Of a stretch of DNA of 64,000 nt, positions 16,842 to 24,535 are shown one piece after another. The DNA comes from UBA4285 sp050944355. Lineage in GTDB: Bacteria; Bacillota; Clostridia; Lachnospirales; Lachnospiraceae. Made by a program: the position numbers and the translations under genes. The first letter of the stretch is position 1. Each line of letters opens with the position of its first letter. The stretch spans positions 1 to 64,000 of the forward strand of contig JBMNQX010000010.1 of NCBI GenBank assembly GCA_050944355.1, given 5' to 3'. Under the pieces are notes generated by a model that was given only the letters and a program-made list of their open reading frames with translations, was not told the origin of the DNA and did not search any database.

Positions 16842-18305
16842 TCACACGAGATAACCGAGCGCGTACCACAGCGGAACACTGCAGAGACATCCCACGAGAT
16901 TGATGATCATGTAGGCGATCGACGCCTTCTGCAGTTCCTTGAACGTCACATATTTACCGCCCGCGATCTGCAGCGTTGCCATGGCAAATGGATTCATATA
17001 AGGAAGCGTCCAGACCATGGAACTCATGAACTCGACGAAAATGATGACGTACAGATTGATTCCCGCCGCTTTCATCAGGCCGCCAAAAATCGCCATCACC
17101 ACGATCAGCGCCGTGTTCTGCTCAATGATCAGGAAACGCAGCAGATAGGTGAACACGCAGACAACAAGGACGAACAGGAATTTGTTGAATACGACCGGAG
17201 ACAGTATGGGTGAAAGCACACCGGCAATGAAATCGCTCCATCCCAGAGACCCCATGTAGTTGGCCATTCCGAGGAGGCAGCCGATGAAAATCACCAGCGA
17301 CCACGGAACCTTGCTGTTGATATCGGAAGGCTTCAGAAGCCCCGTCGCGCACATGATGCAGACCGCGACCCAGCCGATCATACCGGTATCGAGATGGTGG
17401 ATCGACGTCGTCGACCAGAGAACCAGCGAGACTATCAGGATGGCAGCCGCAATTTTTTCGTCCCGGCTCATCGGTCCCATCTCTTTCAGTCTTTCTTTGT
17501 AAAAATCAGACGAGAACTCGACTTTCTCCTCCGGCTTGCAGATGATGGCGCTGAATATAAAAGTTCCGATCAGCAGTACGATGAACCACACGGAAGCGGC
17601 CACAAACCAGCTCCCGAAAGTGAACTCCGCGCCGTCCGCGCCCAGCGACTCCGCATAAGACGTGATAAATCCGCAGATGACGGAAGCGTAAACCGATCCG
17701 GTCAGAAATGCGTTGCCGCCGATGTACGCCGGAAAATAGCAGGCGGAAAAAAGGCCGAGCGCCGGCTTGCTCCGCGGTTTGATCTTCATTTCCTCCGTGG
17801 ACGACGTGGCAAATGGAATCAGAATATTTACCTTGGCGTTGACGGAAGGAATCAGGGGACTCAGAACGGTACCCGTAGTCATCATGGCTGCCACAGCCCC
17901 TTTATATGTCGGAGGGAACTTGGACAGAATCACAATCGCGATCCGGTTCAGCAGTCCGCTCTTGCTGATTCCGGCTGACAGGGCAAAAACCATGATGATC
18001 AGCCAGATCGTCGAGCCCGCAAACGCGCCGAACAAGCCCTGAATTGTGAATACGGGATCCGTATAGAGACCGATGTTGCGATAAACCGCATCCGTTAGGA
18101 TCAGCAGCGCCGAGGCGGCCATGACAACTACCCAGTCAGGCAGCGCTGACGTCAGAAGAAGAAGGACGACCGAAAGAAAGACCCCCGCATAGACATAGCT
18201 TGCGGGAGTCAGACCGTTATTCGCATCCGCCCCCACGTTCAAGGAAATTGCATAAAATACAATCAGTAGTATCAGAGATCCAATCAGACCTATTTTCTTT
18301 TTCAT
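16842..18305 (-). CDS. SLC13/DASS-type anion:sodium symporter family transporter
   Basis: The 487-residue integral membrane protein has about 12 hydrophobic segments. Recognisable features are the TGTVLSPLIPSVNAKVNILIPFA loop in the first half and the PYMNPFAMATLQIAGG loop in the second, corresponding to the two SNT-like substrate/sodium loops of the DASS fold. Family members import dicarboxylates, citrate, sulfate or aromatic carboxylates using a sodium gradient. Its place next to the TetR gene and the hydroxylase/CoA-transferase operon suggests it brings in the acid that the operon metabolises. It is monocistronic, with a strong promoter of its own. Confidence 0.85.
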   Translation of the reverse strand: MKKKIGLIGSLILLIVFYAISLNVGADANNGLTPASYVYAGVFLSVVLLLLTSALPDWVVVMAASALLILTDAVYRNIGLYTDPVFTIQGLFGAFAGSTIWLIIMVFALSAGISKSGLLNRIAIVILSKFPPTYKGAVAAMMTTGTVLSPLIPSVNAKVNILIPFATSSTEEMKIKPRSKPALGLFSACYFPAYIGGNAFLTGSVYASVICGFITSYAESLGADGAEFTFGSWFVAASVWFIVLLIGTFIFSAIICKPEEKVEFSSDFYKERLKEMGPMSRDEKIAAAILIVSLVLWSTTSIHHLDTGMIGWVAVCIMCATGLLKPSDINSKVPWSLVIFIGCLLGMANYMGSLGWSDFIAGVLSPILSPVVFNKFLFVLVVCVFTYLLRFLIIEQNTALIVVMAIFGGLMKAAGINLYVIIFVEFMSSMVWTLPYMNPFAMATLQIAGGKYVTFKELQKASIAYMIINLVGCLCSVPLWYALGYLV

Positions 18306-18311
18306 AGCCTG

Positions 18312-18323
18312 TCAGATATCTGA
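18312..18323. promoter_or_regulatory. 12-base perfect palindrome in the transporter leader
   Basis: TCAGATATCTGA reads the same on both strands and lies between the promoter and the transporter start (18305). It could be a regulator site or an mRNA structure; no partner copy was found nearby. Confidence 0.35.
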
Positions 18324-18345
18324 GCCGAACAATCCATCTGAGTGC

Positions 18346-18374
18346 AGTATATCATACCGAAAAGAAGCGGACAA
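18346..18374 (-). promoter_or_regulatory. Promoter of the SLC13-type transporter
   Basis: On the minus strand TTGTCC (18369-18374), a 17-base spacer and TATACT (18346-18351), the same two hexamers and spacing as the TetR promoter at 16749-16777. A GGATTGTTCGG element follows 10 bases after the -10. Confidence 0.75.
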
Positions 18375-18410
18375 CCGGAAAAAGGGGAAACAGACTGCCG
18401 GAAACGTTGC

Positions 18411-18707
18411 TTATTTTACCGGCCGGAGTTCAATGTGCAGTTCCATTCCGAGTCCTTTGGCAATCCGCACCAGAAATTTCAGTGTCGGATTATAACTGCC
18501 TCCCTCAAGACGACTGATATTACTTTGGCAGATTCCGGTTTTCTCTGCCAGTTCTGCCTGCGTCATTCCCTGCTCATCGCGTGCTTTGATAATCTGAGAA
18601 ATCACCTCATACTGTGGGCGCAGATCTTCATATTCTTTCGCCGTTTCCGGGTCAGACAGCAAATCTTTTCTTGCATCCTCCCATGTTCGTAATTCAGCCA
18701 TTATCAA
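18411..18707 (-). CDS. HigA-type antitoxin, XRE helix-turn-helix
   Basis: The 98-residue protein has a Cro/C1 helix-turn-helix (QGMTQAELAEKTGICQSNISRLEGGSYNPTL, residues about 50-80). Its start overlaps the end of the upstream toxin gene by 14 bases, the usual toxin-first HigBA order. In this family the antitoxin binds the toxin and, through its helix-turn-helix, the promoter. A symmetric site lies in that promoter at 19094-19104. Confidence 0.88.
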   Translation of the reverse strand: MIMAELRTWEDARKDLLSDPETAKEYEDLRPQYEVISQIIKARDEQGMTQAELAEKTGICQSNISRLEGGSYNPTLKFLVRIAKGLGMELHIELRPVK

Positions 18708-19062
18708 TAAACCTCCTCAGATAATCTTCCTTATATCGCAATGCGATTTCTAATTCTTTCCTGGGTGTTTTTTGATCCTTCTTTATAAAACCATGCAGAA
18801 GTATAAATTTCTTCCCCACCGGCATGAAATAAAAGATTCGAGAAATGTCATTGCCCTGTTGGACTCTCAATTCCATAAGGCCCTTGTATCTTGTTCCCTG
18901 AATATTTTTTACATATGGCATTTTCAAAGACAAACCGTACTTTTCCAAGAGATCAATTTCCCATATCGCCTTTGCCCGATGCTTATAAGGCAAAGATTTC
19001 AGAAAATTCATTACCGGTTCATCTCCATTTTCAGCAGCATACAATTCAATGCTCCAACTCAA
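18694..19062 (-). CDS. HigB/Gp49-type toxin of the RelE superfamily
   Basis: About 122 residues. The motifs VMNFLKSLPYKHRAKAIWEIDLLEKYG, GLMELRVQQGNDISRIFYF and LLHGFIKKDQKTPRKELEIA match the phage-derived Gp49-like (HigB) family, ribosome-dependent mRNA endonucleases. The frame opens at TTG 19083, but TTG at 19062 is preferred because AGAAGGGA lies six bases before it. It is the first gene of a two-gene operon. Confidence 0.87.
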   Translation of the reverse strand: MSWSIELYAAENGDEPVMNFLKSLPYKHRAKAIWEIDLLEKYGLSLKMPYVKNIQGTRYKGLMELRVQQGNDISRIFYFMPVGKKFILLHGFIKKDQKTPRKELEIALRYKEDYLRRFIDNG

Positions 19063-19084
19063 AACAGATCCCTTCTTATTCAAA

Positions 19085-19112
19085 ATTATATCACATATGA
19101 TATGCTATACAA
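19085..19112 (-). promoter_or_regulatory. higBA promoter with built-in operator
   Basis: On the minus strand TTGTAT (19107-19112), a 16-base spacer and TATAAT (19085-19090). Inside the spacer, 19094-19104 is the perfect palindrome CATAT-G-ATATG, well placed for autorepression by the antitoxin. Confidence 0.65.
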
Positions 19113-19340
19113 TGAACAAAAAATAATTAAGAAAAATCAATTTTGATAAAATTCTCAGAGAAATTTTAAAAAACAATCTTTTTGTCTGTGTATATAAATC
19201 ATCTTGTAGTTACAGTCCTAAAAATTTCAGATTGTTTTCTTTATGATAGTAATTCTGTTATTTATATAATATCACAAAATAGCCTGTGTGTCCTCTCGAT
19301 AATTAAATTGTGTTCTATGTCATTGATTGATAAAACTCCC
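19113..19340. other. AT-rich intergenic stretch
   Basis: This stretch lies between the divergent toxin-antitoxin and yhfC-like genes. I see no coding frame, repeat or hairpin in it beyond low-complexity A/T runs. Confidence 0.4.
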
Positions 19341-19397
19341 TGATTATTATGTCACAGTGCTGATTTACTTGTGATACAAATAATCAAGTCATAAAAT
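19341..19397 (+). promoter_or_regulatory. Promoter and long inverted repeat before the yhfC-like gene
   Basis: TTGTGA (19369-19374), a 17-base spacer and TAAAAT (19392-19397) form the promoter. An imperfect inverted repeat, TGATTATTATGTCACA (19341-19356) and TGTGATACAAATAATCA (19370-19386), overlaps the -35 and spacer. The TGTGA/TCACA half sites look like a CRP/FNR-type operator. Confidence 0.5.
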
Positions 19398-19457
19398 CAG
19401 GGTAGAATGATTTAATGCTTTCAGTTTTTCAGACCGTGGTCTGTAAGGAGGCAAGTT

Positions 19458-20264
19458 ATGGATTGGGGGACAGTTCCTGCCGCGAACATCGCCGCCATGA
19501 CGGTCAGCTGTATTCTCAGCATAGGCCTGCCTGTACTTCTGCTTGTGATTTTCAAAAAGAAAAACGGATGGGTGCCGGCCTTCTTTATCGGCTGCGGCAT
19601 TTTTATCGCCTTTGCGCTGGTGCTGGAACAGATTTTCCACTCTGTCGTTCTGGGACTGTTTGGCGGCACGATCCAGAATAACATTTTTCTGTACGGCCTT
19701 TACGGCGGGCTCGCCGCCGCTGCCTTCGAAGAAACCGGGCGATGGACCGCGTTCCGGTTTTTTCTGAAGAATCATCAGAATGCAGGGACAGCTCTGATGT
19801 ACGGAGCCGGCCACGGCGGAGCGGAGGCAATCCTGATTGTCGGGCTGACGTATGTCAACAATATAATCGCTTCGCTTATGATCAACTTCGGCGCAATCGA
19901 GAGCACGATGTCCGCCCTGGACGACAATACAAGACAGACAGTTTATGAACAGCTCAGCCCTTTGTGGACTTCATCTGCCGGTTTATTTCTTGCCGCCGGT
20001 GTGGAAAGAATTTTTGCCATTGCGCTGCAGCTATCGTTTTCCGTTTTGGTGTACCTGGCAGTCAGAAACAGAAAAGTTTCATTCTGGATCGCCGCATTTG
20101 TCATGCATTTTCTTGTGGATTTTTCGGCTGTGGTTCTGGCGGACTATATGGGCACATTTGCCGTTGAGTCGGTAATTGCCATAATGACTTTTGCCGCTGC
20201 CATGCTTACGGTGAAGCTTTACAAAAATCAGGCTTTGATTTCTGAAGGCGGCGGCAAAGTTTGA
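19458..20264 (+). CDS. YhfC-family intramembrane metalloprotease-like protein
   Basis: The 268-residue membrane protein has 7-8 hydrophobic segments. The putative active-site motifs EETGR (about residue 91) and HGGAEA (about residue 115) are as expected for the YhfC branch of the CPBP/Abi clan. ATG 19458 follows TAAGGAGGCAAGTT. Proteins of this clan cleave or bind prenylated or small peptides, or give bacteriocin self-immunity; no bacteriocin gene is visible next to it. It is transcribed against the prevailing direction and is followed, in the same frame, by the GH39 remnant. Confidence 0.8.
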   Translation: MDWGTVPAANIAAMTVSCILSIGLPVLLLVIFKKKNGWVPAFFIGCGIFIAFALVLEQIFHSVVLGLFGGTIQNNIFLYGLYGGLAAAAFEETGRWTAFRFFLKNHQNAGTALMYGAGHGGAEAILIVGLTYVNNIIASLMINFGAIESTMSALDDNTRQTVYEQLSPLWTSSAGLFLAAGVERIFAIALQLSFSVLVYLAVRNRKVSFWIAAFVMHFLVDFSAVVLADYMGTFAVESVIAIMTFAAAMLTVKLYKNQALISEGGGKV

Positions 20265-20624
20265 CGGTCTGCGGATGACTATCACCATTCTTACGGATAT
20301 CAGCTCAATATGATCAGTAAAGCTGCCCCCTGTGCGGTCTTCATTGAAAATGAACCGAGGATCTTTCACTGCGAAATTTCGGGCCTTCCAAACGGAACCC
20401 TGAATATTCGGGAATGGAAATCAGGGAGAAGCAGCGGAAGCATCTGTGACAAATGGGTGGAAATCGGCGCTCCAAACGAACTTACCCCTTACATTCTGAA
20501 TTATCTGGATCGCAGTTCCATTCCTTCCCTGCATATACGTAAAATCGAAAATGACAATCCGTCCCTGAGTCTGATGTACACGCTGAATCCGCACGAGATT
20601 CTCCGTATCGATATAGGAACCTGA
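20265..20624 (+). pseudogene. C-terminal remnant of a GH39-type beta-xylosidase
   Basis: The frame opens directly after the stop of the yhfC-like gene and encodes about 119 residues. The pattern DDYHHSYGYQLN, GLPNGTLNIREW, DKWVEIGAP, YLDRSSIPSLHI and LSLMYTLNPHEILRIDIG follows the C-terminal beta-sandwich of GH39 xylosidases. The TIM-barrel catalytic domain (several hundred residues) is missing, and there is no ribosome site at the first internal ATG (20310). This is a deletion relic whose break lies at the end of the yhfC-like gene. Confidence 0.7.
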
Positions 20625-20704
20625 GCATATATAAATAAAGCAAATCTTACACAGAATTTACCAAATTTATATTTATGATAACCTTTGCATGATATACTAA
20701 AGTT

Positions 20705-20838
20705 GTCCGCAATATGTCCTTCAGCGGCAGACCGGACGCAATCCGCCGCTGAAGACGCCGGCACGACAGCCGGAAACGAAAACCAGGCGGACGGTTTGTT
20801 CGAAGGTGCAGACACAGAAAAACGCTTAGATGTCTGCA
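20705..20838 (+). ncRNA. Structured 5' leader of the large adhesin gene (candidate cis-regulatory RNA)
   Basis: Closing pairing GTCCGC (20705-20710) with GCGGAC (20787-20792) encloses two hairpins, TTCAGCGGC/GCCGCTGAA (20720-20728 with 20745-20753) and CCGGC-ACGACA-GCCGG (20758-20773), giving a three-way junction. A third perfect hairpin, TGCAGACA/TGTCTGCA (20807-20814 with 20831-20838), abuts the AAGGGGG ribosome site. A TATACT -10-like box is just upstream. I do not recognise a known riboswitch consensus. Confidence 0.4.
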
Positions 20839-20851
20839 AGGGGGTACAAAA

Positions 20852-23800
20852 ATGAAAAAAGGAAAATGTCCTGCATGGCGCATTGCGGCGATTCTGCTCG
20901 CAGTGCTGCTTGTGTGCGGAATGTTCTCTCAGGGAGCTTTTCCCGTACTGGCAGGAGATGAAGAGGAAATCCAGACAGTAACTCAAAATGTGAGCATTGA
21001 GGAAACGACGCCGGCAGCGGTTCCAAACACCGAGGCTGCGGCGGATGCTCAAAAGAGCACGCAGGAAACGACTGCGGCAGTTATTCCCAGCACTGCCTCT
21101 GTCCAGACCACAACGGCTGCGTCTGAGACTAAAGACACAGACGAGGTGACGGAAACAACGGCTGAAAGCCAGACAGCCAAAGAAATCAATATCGAACCGG
21201 CTGAAAGCTCTGTCAATACGGAAGCTGCGGCTGAAATGCCTGCCCTTACGCTTTCCGCGACGGCGGCAAATGGCGTTTCGGTGACAGCGTCAGCACCGGA
21301 AGGCGCATTCCCGGCCGGAACTACGATGCGCGCAGAAGCCGTAAGCGATGACACGGCGATGCGCATTGCCAGGAGCGGATCAGCAGCGCCGGAAAATGTC
21401 GTGGATTCGGCCGGCGTGAATATCACATTTTATAATGCGGCAGGGCAGGAAATTGAACCCCAGAATCAGAAGAGTGTTCAGGTTTCCATGACTCTCGCCA
21501 GCGCGCTTGACGGAGAAAACTTTTTCGTCGCTCATGAAAGCGGCGACGGTGCTGCGCAGATTGCAGGTGCCGGCTCCGACAGCGCTTCGTTTGCGGCCAG
21601 TTCCTTCTCGATCTATGTCATTTATGGAGAGAACAATCCGGCGATTGCGACGTACCGGTTTATCGGTGCGGACGGCTCTGCGCTCTCTGAGCAGAAAGTG
21701 AAAAACGGAGAGACCGTTTACGCCCCGGAGACTCCGGAAAAGGCCGGATACATCTTCAGCGGCTGGACACTCACGGATGGAAGTGGAAATATTGATCTGC
21801 AGACATTTGACACCCTGAATGCCGAAGTGACTAAAACAGAGACGCTGACCTATTATCCGGTCTTCACAAAATGCGTTCACGTCTTCTTTATGGAAAGCAC
21901 AGATTCGGACGCCCGCATTTATCTGACGAGAACCGTTAAGACAGGCGAAACGGTAGACGTGGATGCCGTCGTACTTCCGCATGATGCGCAGCACGGAATT
22001 ACCGGATGGTATACGGATCCGTCGCTGACTCCGGAAAGCCGCGTCTCTTCTGTAACAGCCGGTGAAGAGGATATCGTTCTGTATCCGGATATCCAGGAGG
22101 GCCATTACATCACCTACGAAACGGGAAGCGACGCCAGTGTGATCAATCCGGTCTTTGTGGCTGAAGGCGAGCTCACGTCTGCGCCGGCGGATCCGACGCG
22201 CGCCGGCTATACGTTCAATGGATTTGCCACAACTCCGGATGCGGCAGCTCCGGATTTTACATTCGGCGGAACGCTGGATCTGGACATCACACTGTACGCA
22301 CTCTGGACACCGGGAGAGACGACCTATACCGTTATCATCTGGAAACAGTCCGTTCACGATGACCGATACGCCGCCGAGGAGGACCGCACATATGATTACG
22401 CACAGTCCGAACAGCGCAGTGCGACAGTAGGCGAAACCGTGTCGGCTGATACGAACGATACCGGAAAGAATTTCACCGGTTTTCACTTCAGCCGTTCGAC
22501 GACAGCTGTGGCTTCTGCCGACGGAAAAACGGTTGTCAACGTCTATTATGACCGCAATCTGATCACGCTGTATTTCAAGACACAGACGGATGAAGATTAC
22601 TGCGAGCCGTGGTACGGACTGTTTGGTCAGCCGTTCAGCCAGTATGGCTATCAGTGGATCGATGTCCCGGGCGTGCTCTGGTCCGGCACAAAAAATGGAT
22701 ATAGAGGTTTCTTTAATCTGACAGAGTTTGATATGTCTCAGTATACGGATTCAGACACCTATACGTTTTACTATTGCGAAAAAACGCCTTCACAGTATAA
22801 GGTAAGATTTTATCTTCAGAATGTGACAGGAGATGGCTATACTCAGGCCTATGAGGGCACAATACTGCAGAACTATCAGATCAACGCGTTTAATTTCTAT
22901 GAAGGCTATCACATCGCTTACTACCGCACGGATTCAACAGAAAACGGCGTGACTACCTGGAGCGAGTGGAAGAGCACCACGGATACCCATAACAGTCTTG
23001 GCCGCAACTGCAATATTGAAGTCCGCTTTGATCTGAATACATACAACTTTAACTACTACTCCTACAATAGTCAGGTAAACTCGGAAGAAATTAAATACAA
23101 AGCTTCTCTCGCGGCACTGGAAGACTACGTACCGGACCGCCCGGAGGAACTGCCGGAATACTACAGTTTTCAGGGCTGGTATAAGGATACGGCCTGCACG
23201 GAAGCCTTCGATTTCTCCGAAAGCATGCCGGCATATGACGTCACGGTTTATGCGAAGTGGGCGCCGAAGGAATGCACCGTCACGGCGGGAAACACAGTTC
23301 TGACCGTCCTGGCCGGCAGCAAGCTGGATCCGGATACACTCCCGGGCGTGGCTGCTGCAGACGGCACCGTTATTGAAGCTACCAGCAATTCAGAGACCGT
23401 GACTGTACCGGCTGGACAAACCTGGGGCGGCTGGGCCGTTCTGAACAGCGACGGCAGCCGTCAGCTCTTTAACATCCAGAGCATTATTCTGGACGATACA
23501 GTTCTGACGCCGTACTTCATCGACGGCCGTTCGGTTCACGTGACATACAGTGTCAGCGGCAACACGGATCTGGTGAAAGATTCCCGTTCCTTCGTTCCGG
23601 GCGCCATGGCTGATGTCCTGAGCGGAAGCAATGTGACCGCCCCCGCCGGAAAAGTATTCCTGTATTGGAGCACCAGCGAGGATGGCAGCGGCGATTCGTA
23701 CTACCCGGGCGAGACGGTAAATGTCGGAGAAGGAATCACACTGTATGCGGTATTTGGTGATACGGCGGCGACAACCGTGCTCACCTATCACAACGGGGCA

Positions 23801-24199
23801 GAGACCACGCAGCAGAAAGTCAACGGATCGACAGACCTGACAAATAATACTGCATTCGCGCTCTACACCTTTGCGGACACAGGCTTTACCGCGCGGGCCG
23901 GCGAGCGTTTTGCCGGATGGAACACGAAAGAAGACGGCAGCGGTCAGCACTTTGATCCGGGCACTCAGGTCGGCGTTGACAACCTTTCGTCCAATGACCT
24001 GTATGCTGAATGGGTGAAAGATGAAGTGAAGGCAAATGACAATACGACGACCACTTCCAACGTCAGTGAGGCGGCTTACATTTCATCGCCGAATACCGGT
24101 GACAATTCATATATCTGGACGTGGCTCGTGGTCTGCGTCTGCGCGGTACTGGCAGCAGGCCTGCTGGTTAAGATGAAAGTATCGGATAAGAGGGAATAA
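20852..24199 (+). CDS. Large sortase-anchored surface protein with Listeria-Bacteroides (InlB B-type) repeats
   Basis: 1115 residues. A signal peptide covers about residues 1-35 (hydrophobic core AILLAVLLVCGMF). A Thr/Ala/Glu-rich spacer follows (about 40-150), then at least four beta-grasp repeats of the Flg_new/InlB type (GYIFSGW, GYTFNGF, YSFQGWYKD, FAGWNTKEDGSG, each ending in a TLYA-W-like strand) separated by Tyr-rich segments. The C-terminus has SPNTGDNS, a hydrophobic segment and a basic tail (KMKVSDKRE), a sortase signal. It is probably an adhesin on the outer wall. Its cell-wall motif shares TGDNS with the protein at 29843, implying one sortase, which is not in this window. It is transcribed against the local direction from a structured leader. 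Confidence 0.88.
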   Translation: MKKGKCPAWRIAAILLAVLLVCGMFSQGAFPVLAGDEEEIQTVTQNVSIEETTPAAVPNTEAAADAQKSTQETTAAVIPSTASVQTTTAASETKDTDEVTETTAESQTAKEINIEPAESSVNTEAAAEMPALTLSATAANGVSVTASAPEGAFPAGTTMRAEAVSDDTAMRIARSGSAAPENVVDSAGVNITFYNAAGQEIEPQNQKSVQVSMTLASALDGENFFVAHESGDGAAQIAGAGSDSASFAASSFSIYVIYGENNPAIATYRFIGADGSALSEQKVKNGETVYAPETPEKAGYIFSGWTLTDGSGNIDLQTFDTLNAEVTKTETLTYYPVFTKCVHVFFMESTDSDARIYLTRTVKTGETVDVDAVVLPHDAQHGITGWYTDPSLTPESRVSSVTAGEEDIVLYPDIQEGHYITYETGSDASVINPVFVAEGELTSAPADPTRAGYTFNGFATTPDAAAPDFTFGGTLDLDITLYALWTPGETTYTVIIWKQSVHDDRYAAEEDRTYDYAQSEQRSATVGETVSADTNDTGKNFTGFHFSRSTTAVASADGKTVVNVYYDRNLITLYFKTQTDEDYCEPWYGLFGQPFSQYGYQWIDVPGVLWSGTKNGYRGFFNLTEFDMSQYTDSDTYTFYYCEKTPSQYKVRFYLQNVTGDGYTQAYEGTILQNYQINAFNFYEGYHIAYYRTDSTENGVTTWSEWKSTTDTHNSLGRNCNIEVRFDLNTYNFNYYSYNSQVNSEEIKYKASLAALEDYVPDRPEELPEYYSFQGWYKDTACTEAFDFSESMPAYDVTVYAKWAPKECTVTAGNTVLTVLAGSKLDPDTLPGVAAADGTVIEATSNSETVTVPAGQTWGGWAVLNSDGSRQLFNIQSIILDDTVLTPYFIDGRSVHVTYSVSGNTDLVKDSRSFVPGAMADVLSGSNVTAPAGKVFLYWSTSEDGSGDSYYPGETVNVGEGITLYAVFGDTAATTVLTYHNGAETTQQKVNGSTDLTNNTAFALYTFADTGFTARAGERFAGWNTKEDGSGQHFDPGTQVGVDNLSSNDLYAEWVKDEVKANDNTTTTSNVSEAAYISSPNTGDNSYIWTWLVVCVCAVLAAGLLVKMKVSDKRE

Positions 24200-24240
24200 A
24201 CTTCGGTTCGATTTCGCTGCGAAACTGAAATAACCTGAAT

Positions 24241-24280
24241 AAGGGACTGTTGCTTTAATTGCAACAGCCCCTTTCGTTTT
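24241..24280 (+). terminator. Terminator of the large adhesin gene
   Basis: AAGGGACTGTTGC (24241-24253) pairs with GCAACAGCCCCTT (24261-24273) with one mismatch, followed by TCGTTTTTGG. Member of the same hairpin family as 15956-16005 and 33080-33113. Confidence 0.85.
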
Positions 24281-24298
24281 TGGTTTATTTAAGCAGTA

Positions 24299-24490
24299 TT
24301 AATCTTCTGTTATCGAATAATATTTCTGATTTCGGCTCTTTGGCTTGTCCGGAATCGTCATAGCAAGCTTTCCTGATTCAAGAAGTGGCTGCACAGTATT
24401 CCCATCAACAGACGTCCCGTCATAAAACGTTACAACAAACCCATCTCTTCGATTCTCAAATTTCGGTTCTGGGAGATGATATTCTTTCAT
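24299..24490 (-). pseudogene. C-terminal remnant of a RecG-like/AlbA-domain protein
   Basis: The 63-residue frame reads HLPEPKFENRRDGFVVTFY and then, abruptly, VQPLLESGKLAMTIPDKPKSRNQKYYS. Both halves match the C-terminal end of the AlbA_2/RecG-like ATP-binding regulators, where they are normally separated by a winged-helix segment. So the N-terminus is gone and an internal piece is deleted. No ribosome site is visible before the ATG. Probably a non-functional relic. Confidence 0.65.
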
Positions 24491-24535
24491 TTTATTATTT
24501 TATTGTTCTTTTGACGGGAAGCGCGCCTTCCTTCC

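Noticed and set aside
20705..20838. c-di-GMP or guanidine riboswitch in the adhesin leader
   Set aside because: The ACGA loop and hairpin layout were suggestive, but the conserved GEMM-I core and the paired ACGR hairpins of guanidine-II are not present.
21380..22486. Minus-strand frame of 368 codons inside the large adhesin gene
   Set aside because: Antisense to a clear coding gene and without recognisable motifs.
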